From the NCBI RefSeq assembly GCF_037392515.1, contig NC_090280.1, positions 74,574,504 to 74,638,503 of the forward strand: a stretch of DNA of 64,000 nt, written 5' to 3'. Positions 14,301-25,531 of this stretch are shown in pieces. The stretch is from Haliotis asinina. Lineage: Eukaryota > Mollusca > Gastropoda > Lepetellida > Haliotidae. Made by a program: the position numbers and the translations under genes. How positions within the stretch are numbered: position 1 is the stretch's first letter; the number at the start of each line of letters is the position of its first letter. The notes beneath the pieces were generated by a model that had not been told where the DNA came from, searched no databases, and saw nothing but the letters and a program-made list of their open reading frames with translations.

Positions 14301-17300
14301 GTGTTTGGGATGAGGCAAAGGAACATGAGAGTCACATGGAGGCTATCAGTATCTGTCTTGGTGAGGCTGGTCTTCCATGTTCATTGTCTTCCTTTGAAAA
14401 CATACCGCTCCAAAAGAGATCATGGAAAACGGACACCTTTAGATTCATTGACAGGGTAAAAGTGGATAAATTTTTTGTCACGGTTCACCTAGCAAATGCA
14501 ATGAAAAAGGAAACTAGTTTGACAAGGGAAGTCGTCGTCGATTCAACAACACCTACAGCTGGTAAAGTTTTGATTGTCACCAATGACCGAACGAAAGCTA
14601 AAACTACTCATCAGCAATGCCAAGTACCAAACTCCTTTGTTGAAGTCATCATATCTGGATTTGAAGACCCTGACACCGGAATAAGCAGGTACTTAACTTT
14701 GTGTTAGTTCTCAAAAGATTATGACAATGCAATGTATGACAATACTAAGAACATCCATTATATCACCTTTTGTATGCGTTGTGCATATTTTCATCAGTAT
14801 TGTTTTCGTATTTTAGATGTGAAGTGGGACTAGGTCGGGAGCCAGGATCAACAGATGTTCACAGAATGAAGACTGGTCAACCAGAGACTGTCATTTTTTT
14901 CGGAAAACTGTCTCTACAACCAGAAGATAAAGTCTATGCAACAGCAGAATGTCTAAACAGGGCTGGTCTCTCGGCATCTGCAACATCGGAAGCAGTGGTA
15001 GTTAGCCCGAACCCGCACCTTACAGTAACGGATGGCTCCGGAGAGAATGACAAAGATTTCCAGACAAGTCTCTCTGCTTTGGAAGGTCACTGGCATTACA
15101 CAAGCGGCTGCCCTGTGATGAAGGCGGAGTGGCAGATCATGACAGTTAGTTGGACTGCATTCCAAGATTTCACATCAATACCAGAGTCTCATGGAACATT
15201 CTTCAGCGATGAACTTCGTCTAACAGCAGGGTTTACCTACATCAACGTGATACGTGTAACAGATGCGATAGGGCGAATTCACGTCGCACACACTGATGGT
15301 GTAACCGTTCTTATAGAACCACCACACCCAGGAGCAGTCAGAGATGGAGCAGAAAAAGATATAGACTACCAGACTTCCACAACAGAACTATCAGCTAACT
15401 GGGATGCATTCGGTAAACCGAATAGTACAGATGCGACTCAACAGATCGATCGCTATGAAGTTGCAATTGGTGATGATGTCAAGAACCCAGCTTCACGCTA
15501 CAACGTCCACTTCTTTGAAACTGCTCACCTGAACACCTCGTGCACATTCAAAAACCTGACACTGACAGCGAAGTTGATAACATATTACGTCACAGTACGT
15601 GCCTACAGCAAGGCTGGGAGTTTTGAAGAAGCTTACTCTGATGGCATCAAAGTTGGATATGATTTGGACATATCTCCCGGGAGCATTGACGTAAGCAAGT
15701 ACAGTGATAGCCGTGAAGATCTGAAGGTCTCATGGAGTGGTTTCTACTCTGATGTTGGACTCACAGAATACACTGTTGGAATCAGCAAGGACAATATTGC
15801 TCTTCCAGGTAATACTACTACCTGTAAATCGCTGATGACGGCCATTTCCAACAACTATAATGCATCGCTCCAATCCGCGGGACTTGACACTGTTGTGCAT
15901 ATGCACCATCTTGCTCTCAAACAAGGTCACTCATATTATTTGACAGTCATTGCCCATGACAAGGTTGACTCTTGCATTGGAGTTTCTCAGGGTCCTGTTA
16001 CCATTGACACAACTCCACCTACACAAGGTCACATATCTGTACAAGGAGGTTACAGTACAAGGGTTGTGTACATCAGCAGGAGAGACGAGGTGACCCTACA
16101 CTGGAATGGCTTTGAGGACACTGAAAGTGGTATTCAGACATACCACATTGAGCTGTTTTCACAAATGCCATGCAAGCAGGAATCGAAGAAACTTGTAAAA
16201 GTGATGGATGTTCACAATACGTCAGACATTACTCTTTACAGCTTAAATCTAACACTCACCCTGATGTATACGTTTACAATAACTGCCATCAACGGGGCTG
16301 GTCTTAACACTACAGCTGCAACACTTCCCATCCTTATTGATGTTTCAAGGCCACAAGCAGGAACCGTGAAAGTTGGCAGAGACTGGCACACATCAAGAAG
16401 CTTCCAGAGTGAAGACGACAGGGTTGCTCTGCGAACAGCAGTTGCAAGAAGCAGGAAAGGGTCAGAATGCAAACGAAATAAGGAGATCTTCCCCAAACTT
16501 TCAAATGAGGAACCTTGGCAGTTCCTTGACAGAACGGACATATCGAATTCCTCTGCTCTGGTTGATAAGTATGCACGGATAGCCCTCACATATGATGAAA
16601 ATCTAAGAGATATCGTGCGTGGAGGGTTATTTCTTCAGCTTGAGGACACACTGGCAGAAGGAAATTACACATTCAAGTTATTAAGTGCTAAGGGGCAGAA
16701 TGTCATCACTTCCCTACATATTGAGTTCTCTGATATATCGACCTATCAAACTCCAGTCCTGAAGGAAATGCCAAGACATGATGACAACGATGTGCCTGAA
16801 GACGTCAATACAACTTCTAATGAAACTGATGATGTAATTCAGTGCCTGTCATCACCAGGGGTTGCAGTGTTTTTCTATGGTTATGATGATGTTACCCATG
16901 CTTGGAAAGGGCGAATCTGTTTGAAGGATGATAGCAAGGAAACAGAATCCTGGTTTGACTTGCCTGGTGATCCATCAGACTATGTGTATGAAATCAGCCT
17001 GCGATTCATGAAAGACACTGAGAATGTGAAGAGAACGTGGAGAACAACACTTTTCATCGAAGGTCATCGCAAAGCAGATATTGAGGGTTACACATTTTCT
17101 GGAAAGCCAAATATCATCTACCGTGTACACAATCTCAATGATTACAAGCCTCCTGTTGGAGACCCTCTTCATCCGTTCTTTACGCAAGCTGTACTAAGCT
17201 ATCTGGCTGTACCTGACACAGTTGACAAAGGATGTTTACATGGCACACCGTTCTATGATGGAGAAAGTGGACTGAAAGAGATATGGGTTGGAATTGGAAC

Positions 17301-20300
17301 AAATAAATCCCATGTGGACAATGTGCTTCCTTTCACTTTGGAATCAACGTATTGTCTGCCATGCATGAATGGCTGTATGGAAATTTGTGATCCAAACTGC
17401 ACCGTGTCATCAACTGTATTGTCTATACTGTCATTGGAACTGCAGAACCTAACTTTGGACCACAGCGAAAAATTATCTGGCAATAAAGTTACAAACTCCT
17501 CAGTGATGGATTTTAAAGCCCCAACATACTACGTCAGCGTAAAAGCCGTGAACTTCGCTAATCAATCGACGGTTGTGATGTCAAATGCTTTCCAAGTTGA
17601 CATTACTCCACCACAATTCGATTATATGATGTGTGTTGATCCTCAACATTCTCTGGACGAACCGACCACCTTCATTGGCTCCAATAACAGTGTTGGGGCT
17701 TTTTGGGAATGCAATGAAGATGTCAGTGAAATAGCAGAATACACAGTGCAGATCGGCAATAAGGAAGGCGGGAACGATATTCTGAATGCAACATCGGTTG
17801 AATTAAAGAGAAAAGTTGGTTTGACACTGGAGCATGCGATCCTGGAAGATGGCAAGACGTACTACGTCACGGTGACAGCTATAAATTCAGCAGGATTATC
17901 TGCCAACACGACATGCAATGTGACGGTCATGATGAGCGCACCTGCTGTCTCTAGCGTCTACACACACAGTCTCTTCACCTCAGGGTACACAAAACAGGCC
18001 GTTTCGCTGAGTCCATCACAACGCAGCATCGGTGTCAGTATACACGGCGGATATGACAACCTGTACTATGGTGAGTTTATGTTTGTTTGGTGGTTTGGTT
18101 GTAAAACACCGCACTCTGCAATATCCAAGCTATATGGCAACAGTCGTTAATCTCTGACTCCAGGCAATGCAAACATCAACAGCATGAATATCAGTCTGAA
18201 GTCTGACCACCCGAACCCGTTAGTGTCCACTTATCATAAGTATGGTTTGCCAATGACCAATTCTGTCCAATTCTGTTGAGTTTATACCGATATCCTGATG
18301 TAATTGTATCAGTGTCAGTTATAAGGAAGGGTTTAGAATGCAAACTAATATATTATATGTAATTTGTTTTGGTTATGTTATTGAAACATGAGTAATGCAA
18401 TATTAGTTATAATATTTATTTGGAAGAAAACATCATATCCGAATGCTGTGTATAATATTGTAAATTACGCTGTTTCAGAATGGACAATTGGCACTGTCCC
18501 CGCAACTGATGACGTCTTCCCCATCATCAAAGTGGCAACACCAGCAGATTCCGAAATATCCATTAGTCAGGGGCAACTGATGATCGATGGAAAACTGACG
18601 AACATCTCTCTAAGTGACTACAACACCAACAACACAGGCACCAATATATCCAAATCAGACGGATCCTTCCTGATGCTGGAGCCAGGCAGATGCTACTATC
18701 ACAGTCTCAATGCAGTGAGCCGTTCCCATGTGGCAGTTGCTGTGTCTACTCAACCAGTCTGCATAAAACGTCAGTATCTTGCTTTTCTTCACTTCAAGCC
18801 TTACTAATGAATTTACGAGGTGAAAACGGGGAAGGAATCTTTGTTAATTTCACTTTGACAGATGACGTAAATAGATTCTGTAGATATAGCAAATCATTTT
18901 AAATCAGTTGCATTACTATGAGTTTGACAGCAAGGCAGCTTTCACCAAATAAGTTCAGAATTATTGTTACATTGTCGTTTCAGGAAAGGGTGATATTCTT
19001 GTTGAACTTGAGGATCACAACAGCACCATAAAGACAGTTGTGATTAATGCATCATCAGGTGGCACCAACGAAAGTCTGCAACTGACTGTTAAAGGTAACG
19101 CTGTTCTTCCGAAATATTATTTTGATTGTAATTATGGTTTAAAATGTGTAGCAATTACATTATCGTTAATTAAATTAGAATATGTAATAACTGAGTTTAC
19201 GTATGCACTTGCACAGTGTCCTTTGCCAACAGGCCCTGAGGTTTCAGATCAAAATATGTTTCGGGTTCATTGCAATGGCTAATGGTTCATGTATTAGCGG
19301 ACATATGATTCTATCGAATGATGTATCATATTTCTTCACGTGTTTCCTCTACAGGCTACAACGGAAGTCTCCTAATTGGCAGTTTAAACTCAACTGATTT
19401 TTCATATTTCTTCACGTGTTTCCTCTACAGGCTACAACGGAAGTATCCTAATTGGCAGTTTAAAGTCAACTGATGTTAAATATTTCTTCACGTGTTTCCT
19501 CTACAGGCTACAACGGAAGTCTCCTAATTGGCAGTTTAAACTCAACTGATGTTTCCATGATTTATGGAAGTGCAGCAACTGCAGAATACGTTCCTTACAT
19601 TACTGACCCGCTGGAAACAATGCAAGCTACTTCAAGGCTTCTGTATGGGCGGTATGGAAACTTTCTGATCAAAGTAACGCAAAAAACATCAATGACGGCA
19701 ATCGCCCCTAACACCTAGCTGACATACACACTGGCAATATTAATTTACGCCATGTCGTAAACTAAATGATGTTTATGGAGAACGGGGTTATGGCAGAGTA
19801 GAACTTAATTGTGTGATTTCCGCATTGAAACAGGATCAGGAAGTCGTCGGGACTGACATTCTACATCTCCCCAGCCACCGAAGCATTAGTAGACCCACTG
19901 ATGGATGGCACTATTCATGGTGTAATTCCCGAAGATGCAAACAAGAGCGTCGCCCTGCTTGCTTGGAATAAAGGTATGGCATAGCAACATATGCACATCC
20001 TATTGAAAATAAAAGTGTCATTTCCTCGTGCATCCTTTTGCATTGAATATATGTAAATATCATAAGTATGCATGTGTCTGCAGATGCACAGGAGTGGGAA
20101 CTCGCCCAGGAACACTGCCCCAAAAGCAGCTCTGCAAACAGCAGTACAATGGGAAAGGTAGCAAACGATCCTCCTGTTTCAAAATGAATAAATGAATGAA
20201 TAAACTGCTTTTAGTTACAAGTTCAGTCGAGTGAAAGGATGGAGACGGCACAGCACAGGCTCATGGATCAACACATTTGTCCGAATTTGTGCTCGTGCTC

Positions 20301-23300
20301 CTCGAACCCATCCCTAGTACCAACAGTGAACTGTGTCAATGAGATAGTTTGTTAAACGACTATGACTTCTCAGAACAATTCTATGTTTTCGTTATGACCA
20401 GCGTTTCACTGAGTATAGCAATATAACTGTTCAATAGTTTTCCAGTTATTATGCATTCCATCGGTCCGCATTTGAGGGAAACGGGCTGTAGTTATAAATA
20501 ACCTTGTATGTATGTATGTATGTAATTTCAGTTGTGTCTCCAAGGCGATAGACAATCCATAAACGCAAAAGATTATATCACAATTAGACAACCCCAGCTC
20601 CTGAGCGTATTTGAAATAGACAAGGATGTTCAGAATACACCACCAGTAGTCATCACAAAGACAATTACAACCGACGAAGACGCGCTCCTGACAGAATACA
20701 TTGATGTAATGGACAGAGAGGATGACGAGATTTCCTTTACTCTCACGGCCCAAGGACAGCATGGAAAGGCGTTCCTTACAGCTGATGGATATCTTACGTA
20801 TACCCCTGAACCAGACTATTGTGGAGATGATTCTGTTACGGTAGAAGCAAAAGAACAGAACATTCCTCTTGGAGCCAAGCCATACAGTGTCGTACAGGAC
20901 ATCAACATCCAGGTCCTCTGCACCGAAGATCCTCCAGAACTACGATTCATCAGTCCCAATGATGACGTTTATGATGCAGACGTTGATGCCACTGTGAATG
21001 TTGAACTTTCATCTTCGACAAGCACCTCGACCAGGAAACTCCTAGGGTTCTTTATTCTGTCTGATCGAGACGTTGACACTCTTGACATTGTATTTGACTC
21101 AGCAGCTGCAAAGGAGGTAAACATCGAACTGAAGAACACCACCCAGACTGAATCTGTGAAAGCTCTAAGCAAGCTCAGCCATCACAAAGAAAAGTCTAAC
21201 CTGGTGTATGGGGTTTGGGTCACCGTGCCTGCAAATTCACAACATAATAAAACCATCAAGTTCCGAGCCAAAGACGATATGAAGGTTCACAGTAATCTCA
21301 TATCCTTAGAAATATCTGTCAAGAAGGGTTCGTGCCAAGGTCAAGTTTGTGACGCAATCAAAACACAGGGCCTGAAACGTGATAACGGTAAGCACACTCA
21401 TACATCGACTGATAAAATGAACAGCATGAAACATGCGTTCTTCCCTGAAACAATAGTCTGTGAGTAAATGAGTTTAGTTTTACGCCGTGTTAAGCCCTAT
21501 TCCAGCAACATCACTGTAGGCAACACCAGAAATGAGCTTCACATATTGTACCCATGTGGGGAATCGAACCTGAGTCTTCGGCGTGACGAGCGGACGCTTT
21601 AGTCATTCAGGCAACATTACAGACCCTATATTTTGTGATGAGGCTGGTAGGAGAAACAAAAAGTCTTTCTGAAACATATTGTATAAATGCGTTGAATGTT
21701 CTTTCTGCAGCCAAAGTCTTCAACGACCACCAAGCAGGGAACAAGATGCTCACACCACCTCCGCAGTTGTTCAGGAACGATGTAAGGGCATAGTATCTTT
21801 TGATTATGTTCACCACATTCACTACTGGTGTGAATAATTGACGTGGATGCACAATGAACTAGAATGTTAATGTACAAGGGAAAAGTTACTGGACTAGCTC
21901 TACTAACTTCGGTCTATGCACAAATACAAATCTCGTTGATGCTTTTTTGCTATCGGATTTTTTAGCACCTACTATTTCCACGGTTCCTTGTACAATTTGG
22001 CATTTGATCATTTTGGAATGATTGTACGCAGTTCCTGGGGAAAGGATCGATACAAGGTGGAGCTTCAGGCTTGCAGGGGAGGAGTGTATCTCTCACCAGA
22101 GATGGAATCTTCTCGCTGGCTTTGGACTCTTCTAAGGCCACAGAGGACCATATGGTCTTGACAGCAACAGGTTTGAATTGTTAGGAGGAGAATAATGTCT
22201 AATGGTGCCATGCTGATGGCAATATGACCATGTGTCCTGATCGTCATCGTCCTGTGGCGATTCTGGTTACAATTGATCTTCGGCAACCCTTGCTTGTCGT
22301 AACAGGACAGGGTGGTCAGGTTCGCTGATTTGGTTGTTTCATGCCAATGTATCCCAGCTGCCTAGACAGATGGCCATGGCGTTGATCACTGGATTGTGTG
22401 ATCCAGATTCGATTATTTACAGATCATATGGAATACATACTACTGAGTGTTGTGTTAAGCAACAAACATTAATTTCATCTTACCACTGAATATTATGCAT
22501 TGCCGCTTGTTTATACTTATCCCTTTTGTTGTTTAGGAAAAGTGAACATCTCCACAGCTGACCAAGTTACTGTTGAACAGATGAACTCGAACGCAGACCG
22601 AAACAATAGAGGAAGGTTCGTAGACCAGTTGTTAAATGCAAATATAGTGAACAGCAAATGGTTCGAGAAAATGAAGTAAGCGTTCTTGGTTATGGGTTCT
22701 ATTTAGTTGCCTTTCTTTTTGCCGTTCCGTATAGATGCATTGTTTCTGAAAGCCTGGTATTAGGCTGACTAAAGTTTAATGTACAGAATAAATACATGAA
22801 TGATTGCAGTTATTATCCTCTTATCTCGGTCACAATGTGTGGGTGTGGTTAACACGTCTAATTTGTTTAAAACTAAACTCACTCACTCACTCACTCACTC
22901 ACTTTAGTTTGACTGTTTAAAGTGCGTCTGTCATAAAGTTGGATATTTCTATCGCGATTTAATGAACATAACGATATTTCCGCTGTATTTTAGGTTCGTT
23001 GAGCAACTCGGCACACCGCTGACAATGAATGTCAAACATGAAGACCTAAATGGTACACATGTCGATATGAGAGTTAAATCGGCCCATGACAACACGACCA
23101 GTGTGAAACTTTTCTTCAAAACCAGTGGTAAGCTTATAGTGTCGCAACCATCTCCATCGCACAAAGTCAGCGACCTCCGCGGCCGCCCATCTCGTCATTT
23201 TTCTCCAAAACAATGGGTTTCTGACAACTGGTGGTCAGCCTTGGGTACTTTGTGTACCCCTCTGAGAACTGAAAGTAATCTCTGACTGAGTGAGTATGGT

Positions 23301-25181
23301 TTTACGCCGCTTTTAGTAATAATCTAGCAACATCTCGACGAGTACCCCAGAAATGGGCCTCACATTTGTACCCAGGAAGCGAACCGAACATGGGTTTTCG
23401 GCGTGACGAAGGAACCCTTTAACCACGAGGCTACCCCACGGCCAGCTCTGACAAACACATTGAAATGAATTCTTTTCAAAGGGGAAGGAGTTGTTTTGTC
23501 ATCAGTTTAGAACACATGGTGCTATATGAGTGCAGGATGCTGTATAACCCTACAATTGATTACACATGTTCTTTTCATGCACAGATGATAATATATCAAA
23601 CCTTCGATATTCCCTTGATTTGTTTGGTTCAGATGGTGCCTGGTATCAACTACCTGATGTGTGTAACAGAACGAAGTCAACTGTTCTGACAGAGTACCAG
23701 TACCAAGTGTCTGTAAGTGCATCTTGAGATGTAGTACAAAAAGAGAACCTGAATACTATTGAGCAACAATGATCTTGGCATGTGCGTAATTTTGACGGAA
23801 CAATTATAATGTCAGGGTGTTATATTTCAGTACAATATAGGTTATAGCACAATACTGACAGGAGAGAATATAGTTATTCAAAATATTTGAGAGTGTATTT
23901 CATATTAGTAGGTTATAGCATAAAATTGACGGGAGACGATAGTGATATAGAGAGCATTTGAGCGTGCATTTCATTTTACTAGGTTATAGCGTAAAATTAT
24001 TGAGCGTATGTGTGCGTGTGTTATATTTAAGTGGTATCGTATTTTTGACAGAAGCGGATCGTACACATAGTCGTGTTATGTATTGAAGTTGGTGATAGAG
24101 CAATAATGAGAGGAGAAGACCATATTAGGACAGTAAGGGAAAGTGTTAGGGCGTATATATGAATCGAGCAATATTGATAGCAGGCGGTGTGTGACAGCAT
24201 TTCATCAGCATAAATTCTGCTTGATGTTGACTACATAGCACCAGAGCATATTAATCATAAAGGGTAGGCAACATCACTATTCCAAGTATAAATTCATTGT
24301 ATATTGCTGTGTTCCTTTGATTTTTTCAGCTGTGTCCAGTTCTCTTCGATCAGATGAACCTCACCAAAGCCACCAGCGGAGTCGTATCTATACACGTGGC
24401 AGTATTTGCCGTCAAGGACACCCCTGTGAACACCCCACCAATTCTAGAGGACACCGTCATCTACGTTCAGGAAAGTCATTCACTAAATCACCAAATCAAG
24501 GCAAAAGACCCTGAGGGTGATAAATTCACTTTCCGTTTGACAACGCGCCCAAAACATGGCTACGCTGACGTTCGCTCCACAGGTGGTCTGTTCTATTCAC
24601 CAGCGCCTCACTACAACGGTTTGGATTACATCGGGATTGAGCTTGCGGAGGTGCCCGGAGATGGTGTCAAGCCAAATGTTCAAACATATACCGTTACTAT
24701 TACTGTAACTGCAGTGAATGACCCGCCTCTCATTTACTACCTTCCCCCAAACAGTGGCATGTTCCGAGTAGAGAACAACGACAATGTGGAGCTGGACATT
24801 ACAAGACCGATCCCGTACCAAACAACTGCCGTTGACCTTGGCAACGTCGTCGCGGCAGACTGGGACGAGGAGGATGAGTTCACGTACCAGATAATAAGCC
24901 TGAACAAGACGGATCAGTACTTTGTTGTAGAACCAACTTCTTTACCTGATTCTATCTGGACCAACAAGCTCTCTGACATCAAACGACTTCCACAAAAGAA
25001 AGTCTCCCACCTAGCTCTGCGTGTACCGTCACAGTTCAAGGGCACTTTGATGTACACGGTGACTGTTAAGGATAAGGGTGGAGCACAGGTTCTGCTGAGT
25101 CTGAACGCTAGGGTTTCTTACAAATCCTGTCAAGCTGGAAGTGTGTGTGTTGATCAAGTCAACGCATGGCGCACGGCTTAA
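1..25181 (+). CDS. Gene 1: giant modular extracellular protein (FN3-like and cadherin-like repeats), 5' end outside window
   Basis: No named gene is recognised. I read 34 exons: 1-99, 609-751, 1095-1165, 1376-1530, 2016-2182, 2781-2949, 3369-3925, 4160-4422, 4768-4965, 5549-5752, 5968-6107, 6635-6794, 7019-7089, 7429-7586, 8113-9318, 9781-9875, 10502-11035, 11492-11669, 11992-12176, 12366-13063, 13241-14688, 14817-18070, 18479-18769, 18984-19094, 19507-19651, 19834-19973, 20084-20157, 20532-21387, 21711-21781, 22032-22170, 22537-22675, 22994-23127, 23585-23712, 24330-25181. Lengths sum to 13,233 nt (4,410 codons plus TAA) and every phase joins. Position 1 lies inside or at the edge of an exon, so start and signal peptide are unseen. 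Residues 1-850 are helix-rich then hydrophobic/beta-like with no family recognised. Then come a furin-type site, a PAN-like segment, FN3-like repeats, and two cadherin-like modules. There is no obvious transmembrane segment near the C-terminus, so a secreted matrix role is inferred. Exon 18 ends at a GC donor. Introns not listed separately hold nothing I recognise. Confidence 0.85.
915..1050 (+). mobile_element. SINE B (tRNA-headed), in intron of gene 1
   Basis: The head reads like a tRNA promoter: GGTAGTCAAGTGGTAGT (A-box-like) and GGGTTCACTTCCC (B-box-like). It is followed by GTGCTCCCCGCCGTGATATT and the tail block CTGAAATATTGCTAAAA, then TAAAACTAAATTAACTC. The 3' block is the same as in the other SINEs here. 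Confidence 0.7.
5058..5225 (+). mobile_element. SINE A copy, internally deleted
   Basis: It starts with CACGTGAAGATCCGGGTTAG, jumps to the middle (GATTGATGTTCATGCTGTTG, GGATTGTCTAG), and ends with GGGCGGCGTAAAACTGAACT and CACTC. It lies in the same intron of gene 1 as the (TA)n run. Confidence 0.65.
5278..5366. repeat. (TA)n microsatellite
   Basis: About 44 uninterrupted TA dinucleotides in the intron before exon 10 of gene 1. A long Tyr-Ile open frame across it is a by-product of the repeat. Confidence 0.95.
7261..7335 (-). mobile_element. SINE B fragment, minus orientation
   Basis: GTGAGTGAGTGAGTAT is followed by ATGTACCCATGTGGATAATCG and CAACGTGACGAG, which are the reverse-oriented tail and middle of SINE B. 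It lies in the intron before exon 14 of gene 1. Confidence 0.55.
8312..8340 (+). other. Furin-type processing site in gene 1
   Basis: The translation here reads GKRSKRSAD, which fits the proprotein convertase consensus R-x-K-R followed by S. It separates the unrecognised N-terminal part from the repeat-built remainder, so cleavage would release two chains. Cleavage is inferred from the motif alone. Confidence 0.5.
8900..9080 (+). other. PAN/apple-like domain segment in gene 1
   Basis: Within exon 15 the translation has four closely spaced cysteines: ECAKQC, then KCVSFDFE, then QECELHS. This is the helix-plus-strand Cys pattern of PAN/apple domains, which bind proteins or carbohydrates outside the cell. 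It interrupts an FN3-like unit that ends with the motif IDLTPP near 9200. Identification is by pattern only; a full PAN domain is usually about 75-80 residues and the edges here are approximate. Confidence 0.6.
10150..10345 (+). mobile_element. SINE A copy, 3'-truncated
   Basis: It carries CGCTTGTCGTAAGAGGCGAC, TAACGGGACCTGGTGGTCAG, TTGATCACTATATTG, CGATTATTTACAGACAG and CCATATAGCTGGA, then loses similarity before the tail. It lies in an intron of gene 1. Confidence 0.7.
11120..11400. repeat. Degenerate CACTCA-rich minisatellite
   Basis: The intron before exon 18 of gene 1 is filled with CACTCAACCACTCA-like units of about 12-20 bp with many variants. It leads into a SINE B tail of the same sequence type and may be an expanded SINE tail. 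Confidence 0.7.
11405..11478 (+). mobile_element. SINE B 3' fragment
   Basis: It has GACATTGCTGGAATAATGCT, then AAAAGCGGCGTAAAA, and ends in (TCAC)n, immediately upstream of the acceptor of exon 18 of gene 1. Confidence 0.65.
18165..18360 (-). repeat. Composite repeat: SINE A part plus extra unit
   Basis: A reversed SINE A part (AACATCAACAGCATGAATAT, TGACCACCCGAACCCGTTAG) runs into about 110 bp that also follow SINE A sequence at 27950-28060 (CCAATTCTG, TGTCAGTTATAAGGAAGG, AATGCAAACTAATATAT). It lies in the intron before exon 23 of gene 1. Confidence 0.6.
19328..19555 (+). repeat. 76-bp tandem triplication containing a 3' splice site
   Basis: Three copies with an exact 76-bp period each contain the polypyrimidine tract, CTACAG acceptor and the first about 50 bases of exon 25 of gene 1. 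The acceptor G bases fall at 19354, 19430 and 19506. Only the last copy continues into the rest of exon 25. Confidence 0.9.
20505..20525. repeat. (TGTA)n microsatellite at an acceptor
   Basis: Five TGTA units lie just before the TTTCAG acceptor of exon 28 of gene 1. Confidence 0.8.
21462..21615 (-). mobile_element. SINE B copy, minus orientation
   Basis: It starts with the reversed tail (GAGTTTAGTTTTACGCCG) and includes ATTCCAGCAACAT, GTACCCATGTGGGGAATCGA and CTTCGGCGTGACGAGCGGAC, the full SINE B order in reverse. It lies in the intron before exon 29 of gene 1. Confidence 0.7.
22278..22468 (+). mobile_element. SINE A copy
   Basis: CTTCGGCAACCCTTGCTTGT, CAGGGTGGTCAGGTTCGCTG, TTGATCACTGGATTGTGTGA and GATTCGATTATTTACAGATC, ending in a GTTAAGCAACAAAC tail. 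It lies in an intron of gene 1. Confidence 0.7.
22835..22905 (+). mobile_element. Degenerate SINE tail with (ACTC)n
   Basis: AAACTAAACTCACTCACTC is preceded by weak SINE 3' similarity. Only the tail is clear. Confidence 0.5.
23283..23447 (-). mobile_element. SINE B copy, minus orientation
   Basis: Reversed tail GGTTTTACGCCGCTTTTAGT, then AATCTAGCAACAT, CCCCAGAAATGGGCCTCACA, TTTTCGGCGTGACGAAGGAA and CCACGAGGCTACCC (the reversed A-box region). It is near full length and lies in an intron of gene 1. Confidence 0.7.
23820..24185. repeat. Degenerate minisatellite of about 80-90 bp units
   Basis: GGTTATAGCACAATACTGAC, GGTTATAGCATAAAATTGAC and GGTTATAGCGTAAAATTATT open successive units, each followed by a GAGAG-GATAGT-like block and a GAG-GTGTATTTCAT-like block. 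Two more worn units follow. It lies in the last intron of gene 1. Confidence 0.65.
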
Positions 25182-25377
25182 AGAATCCCACTGTTCACGG
25201 ACCTCTTTATCACATAGCTCAAAAATGTTTTATCACGCACTGTGTTATTAGAGAAAATTGCATGACTTGATATACATATTCATTGGTTTACATAACCAAA
25301 TATACTTTATAGATGTTTATAGTGATAAATTTTCAAGAAAGAAACATGATTGCATTTAGATAATGTAAATTTCAACG

Positions 25378-25383
25378 AATAAA
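25378..25383 (+). promoter_or_regulatory. Polyadenylation signal of gene 1
   Basis: AATAAA lies about 200 bases after the stop codon at 25181, at a usual distance for a short 3' UTR. The transcript should end near 25400. Confidence 0.75.
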
Positions 25384-25531
25384 AGCTTGCACTGCATCTT
25401 CTTATTCATGTTCGTTTCTTTGCATGTGAAGGTCAGTGTAGTAGCTGGTGAAGGGAATCCTGATGGAAAAGAGGTGGGTGGGGAGCGGGGACTGGTTGGT
25501 CTGACAAATGTCCTGATTCACTGGACAGGTT

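Larger units (their letters stand above)
8610..18070 (+). other. Array of about 14 fibronectin-III-like repeats in gene 1
   Basis: Units of about 100-190 residues recur, each closing with a D-x-TPP-like linker (for example near 8620, 9200, 10760, 11535, 12380, 12700, 13036, 14230, 14545, 15315, 16005, 16338 and 17600; a variant lies near 13905). Each unit carries a Trp in the first half (W-x-G-F or W-x-F), a D-x-ESGI-x-x-Y strand, often a GIGT or GVGT turn, and a late Y-(Y/F)-V/T-V-x-A-x-N-x-AG strand. This is the beta-sandwich signature of FN3-type domains in large invertebrate extracellular proteins. One exon (14817-18070, 3,254 nt) carries roughly a third of the array without an intron. 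Many N-x-S/T sites suggest glycosylation. Confidence 0.75.
18984..21387 (+). other. Gene 1 five-exon module, copy 1, ending in a cadherin-like repeat
   Basis: Exons 24-28 (18984-19094, 19507-19651, 19834-19973, 20084-20157, 20532-21387) form one unit. The last exon opens with LC and contains NTPP, an acidic DED, HGKAFL, LTYTPEPDYCG and a closing EDPPELRF, the pattern of cadherin-like tandem-95-type repeats. It ends with a Cys pair (CQGQVC). The same order and the same intron phases recur in copy 2 (22032-25181). Confidence 0.7.
22032..25181 (+). other. Gene 1 five-exon module, copy 2, C-terminal
   Basis: Exons 30-34 (22032-22170, 22537-22675, 22994-23127, 23585-23712, 24330-25181) repeat the layout of copy 1. 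The final exon again opens with LC, then has NTPP, KDPEGDKF, PKHGYAD, FYSPAPHYNGLDYIG and VNDPPLIY, and closes with CQAGSVC before the TAA at 25179-25181. Last-exon lengths are 856 and 852 nt in the two copies. Confidence 0.7.

Noticed and set aside
21966-22031. Exon start after TTTTTTAG at 21965 in gene 1
   Set aside because: It reaches a stop in the required frame. The acceptor at 22031 fits phase and protein.
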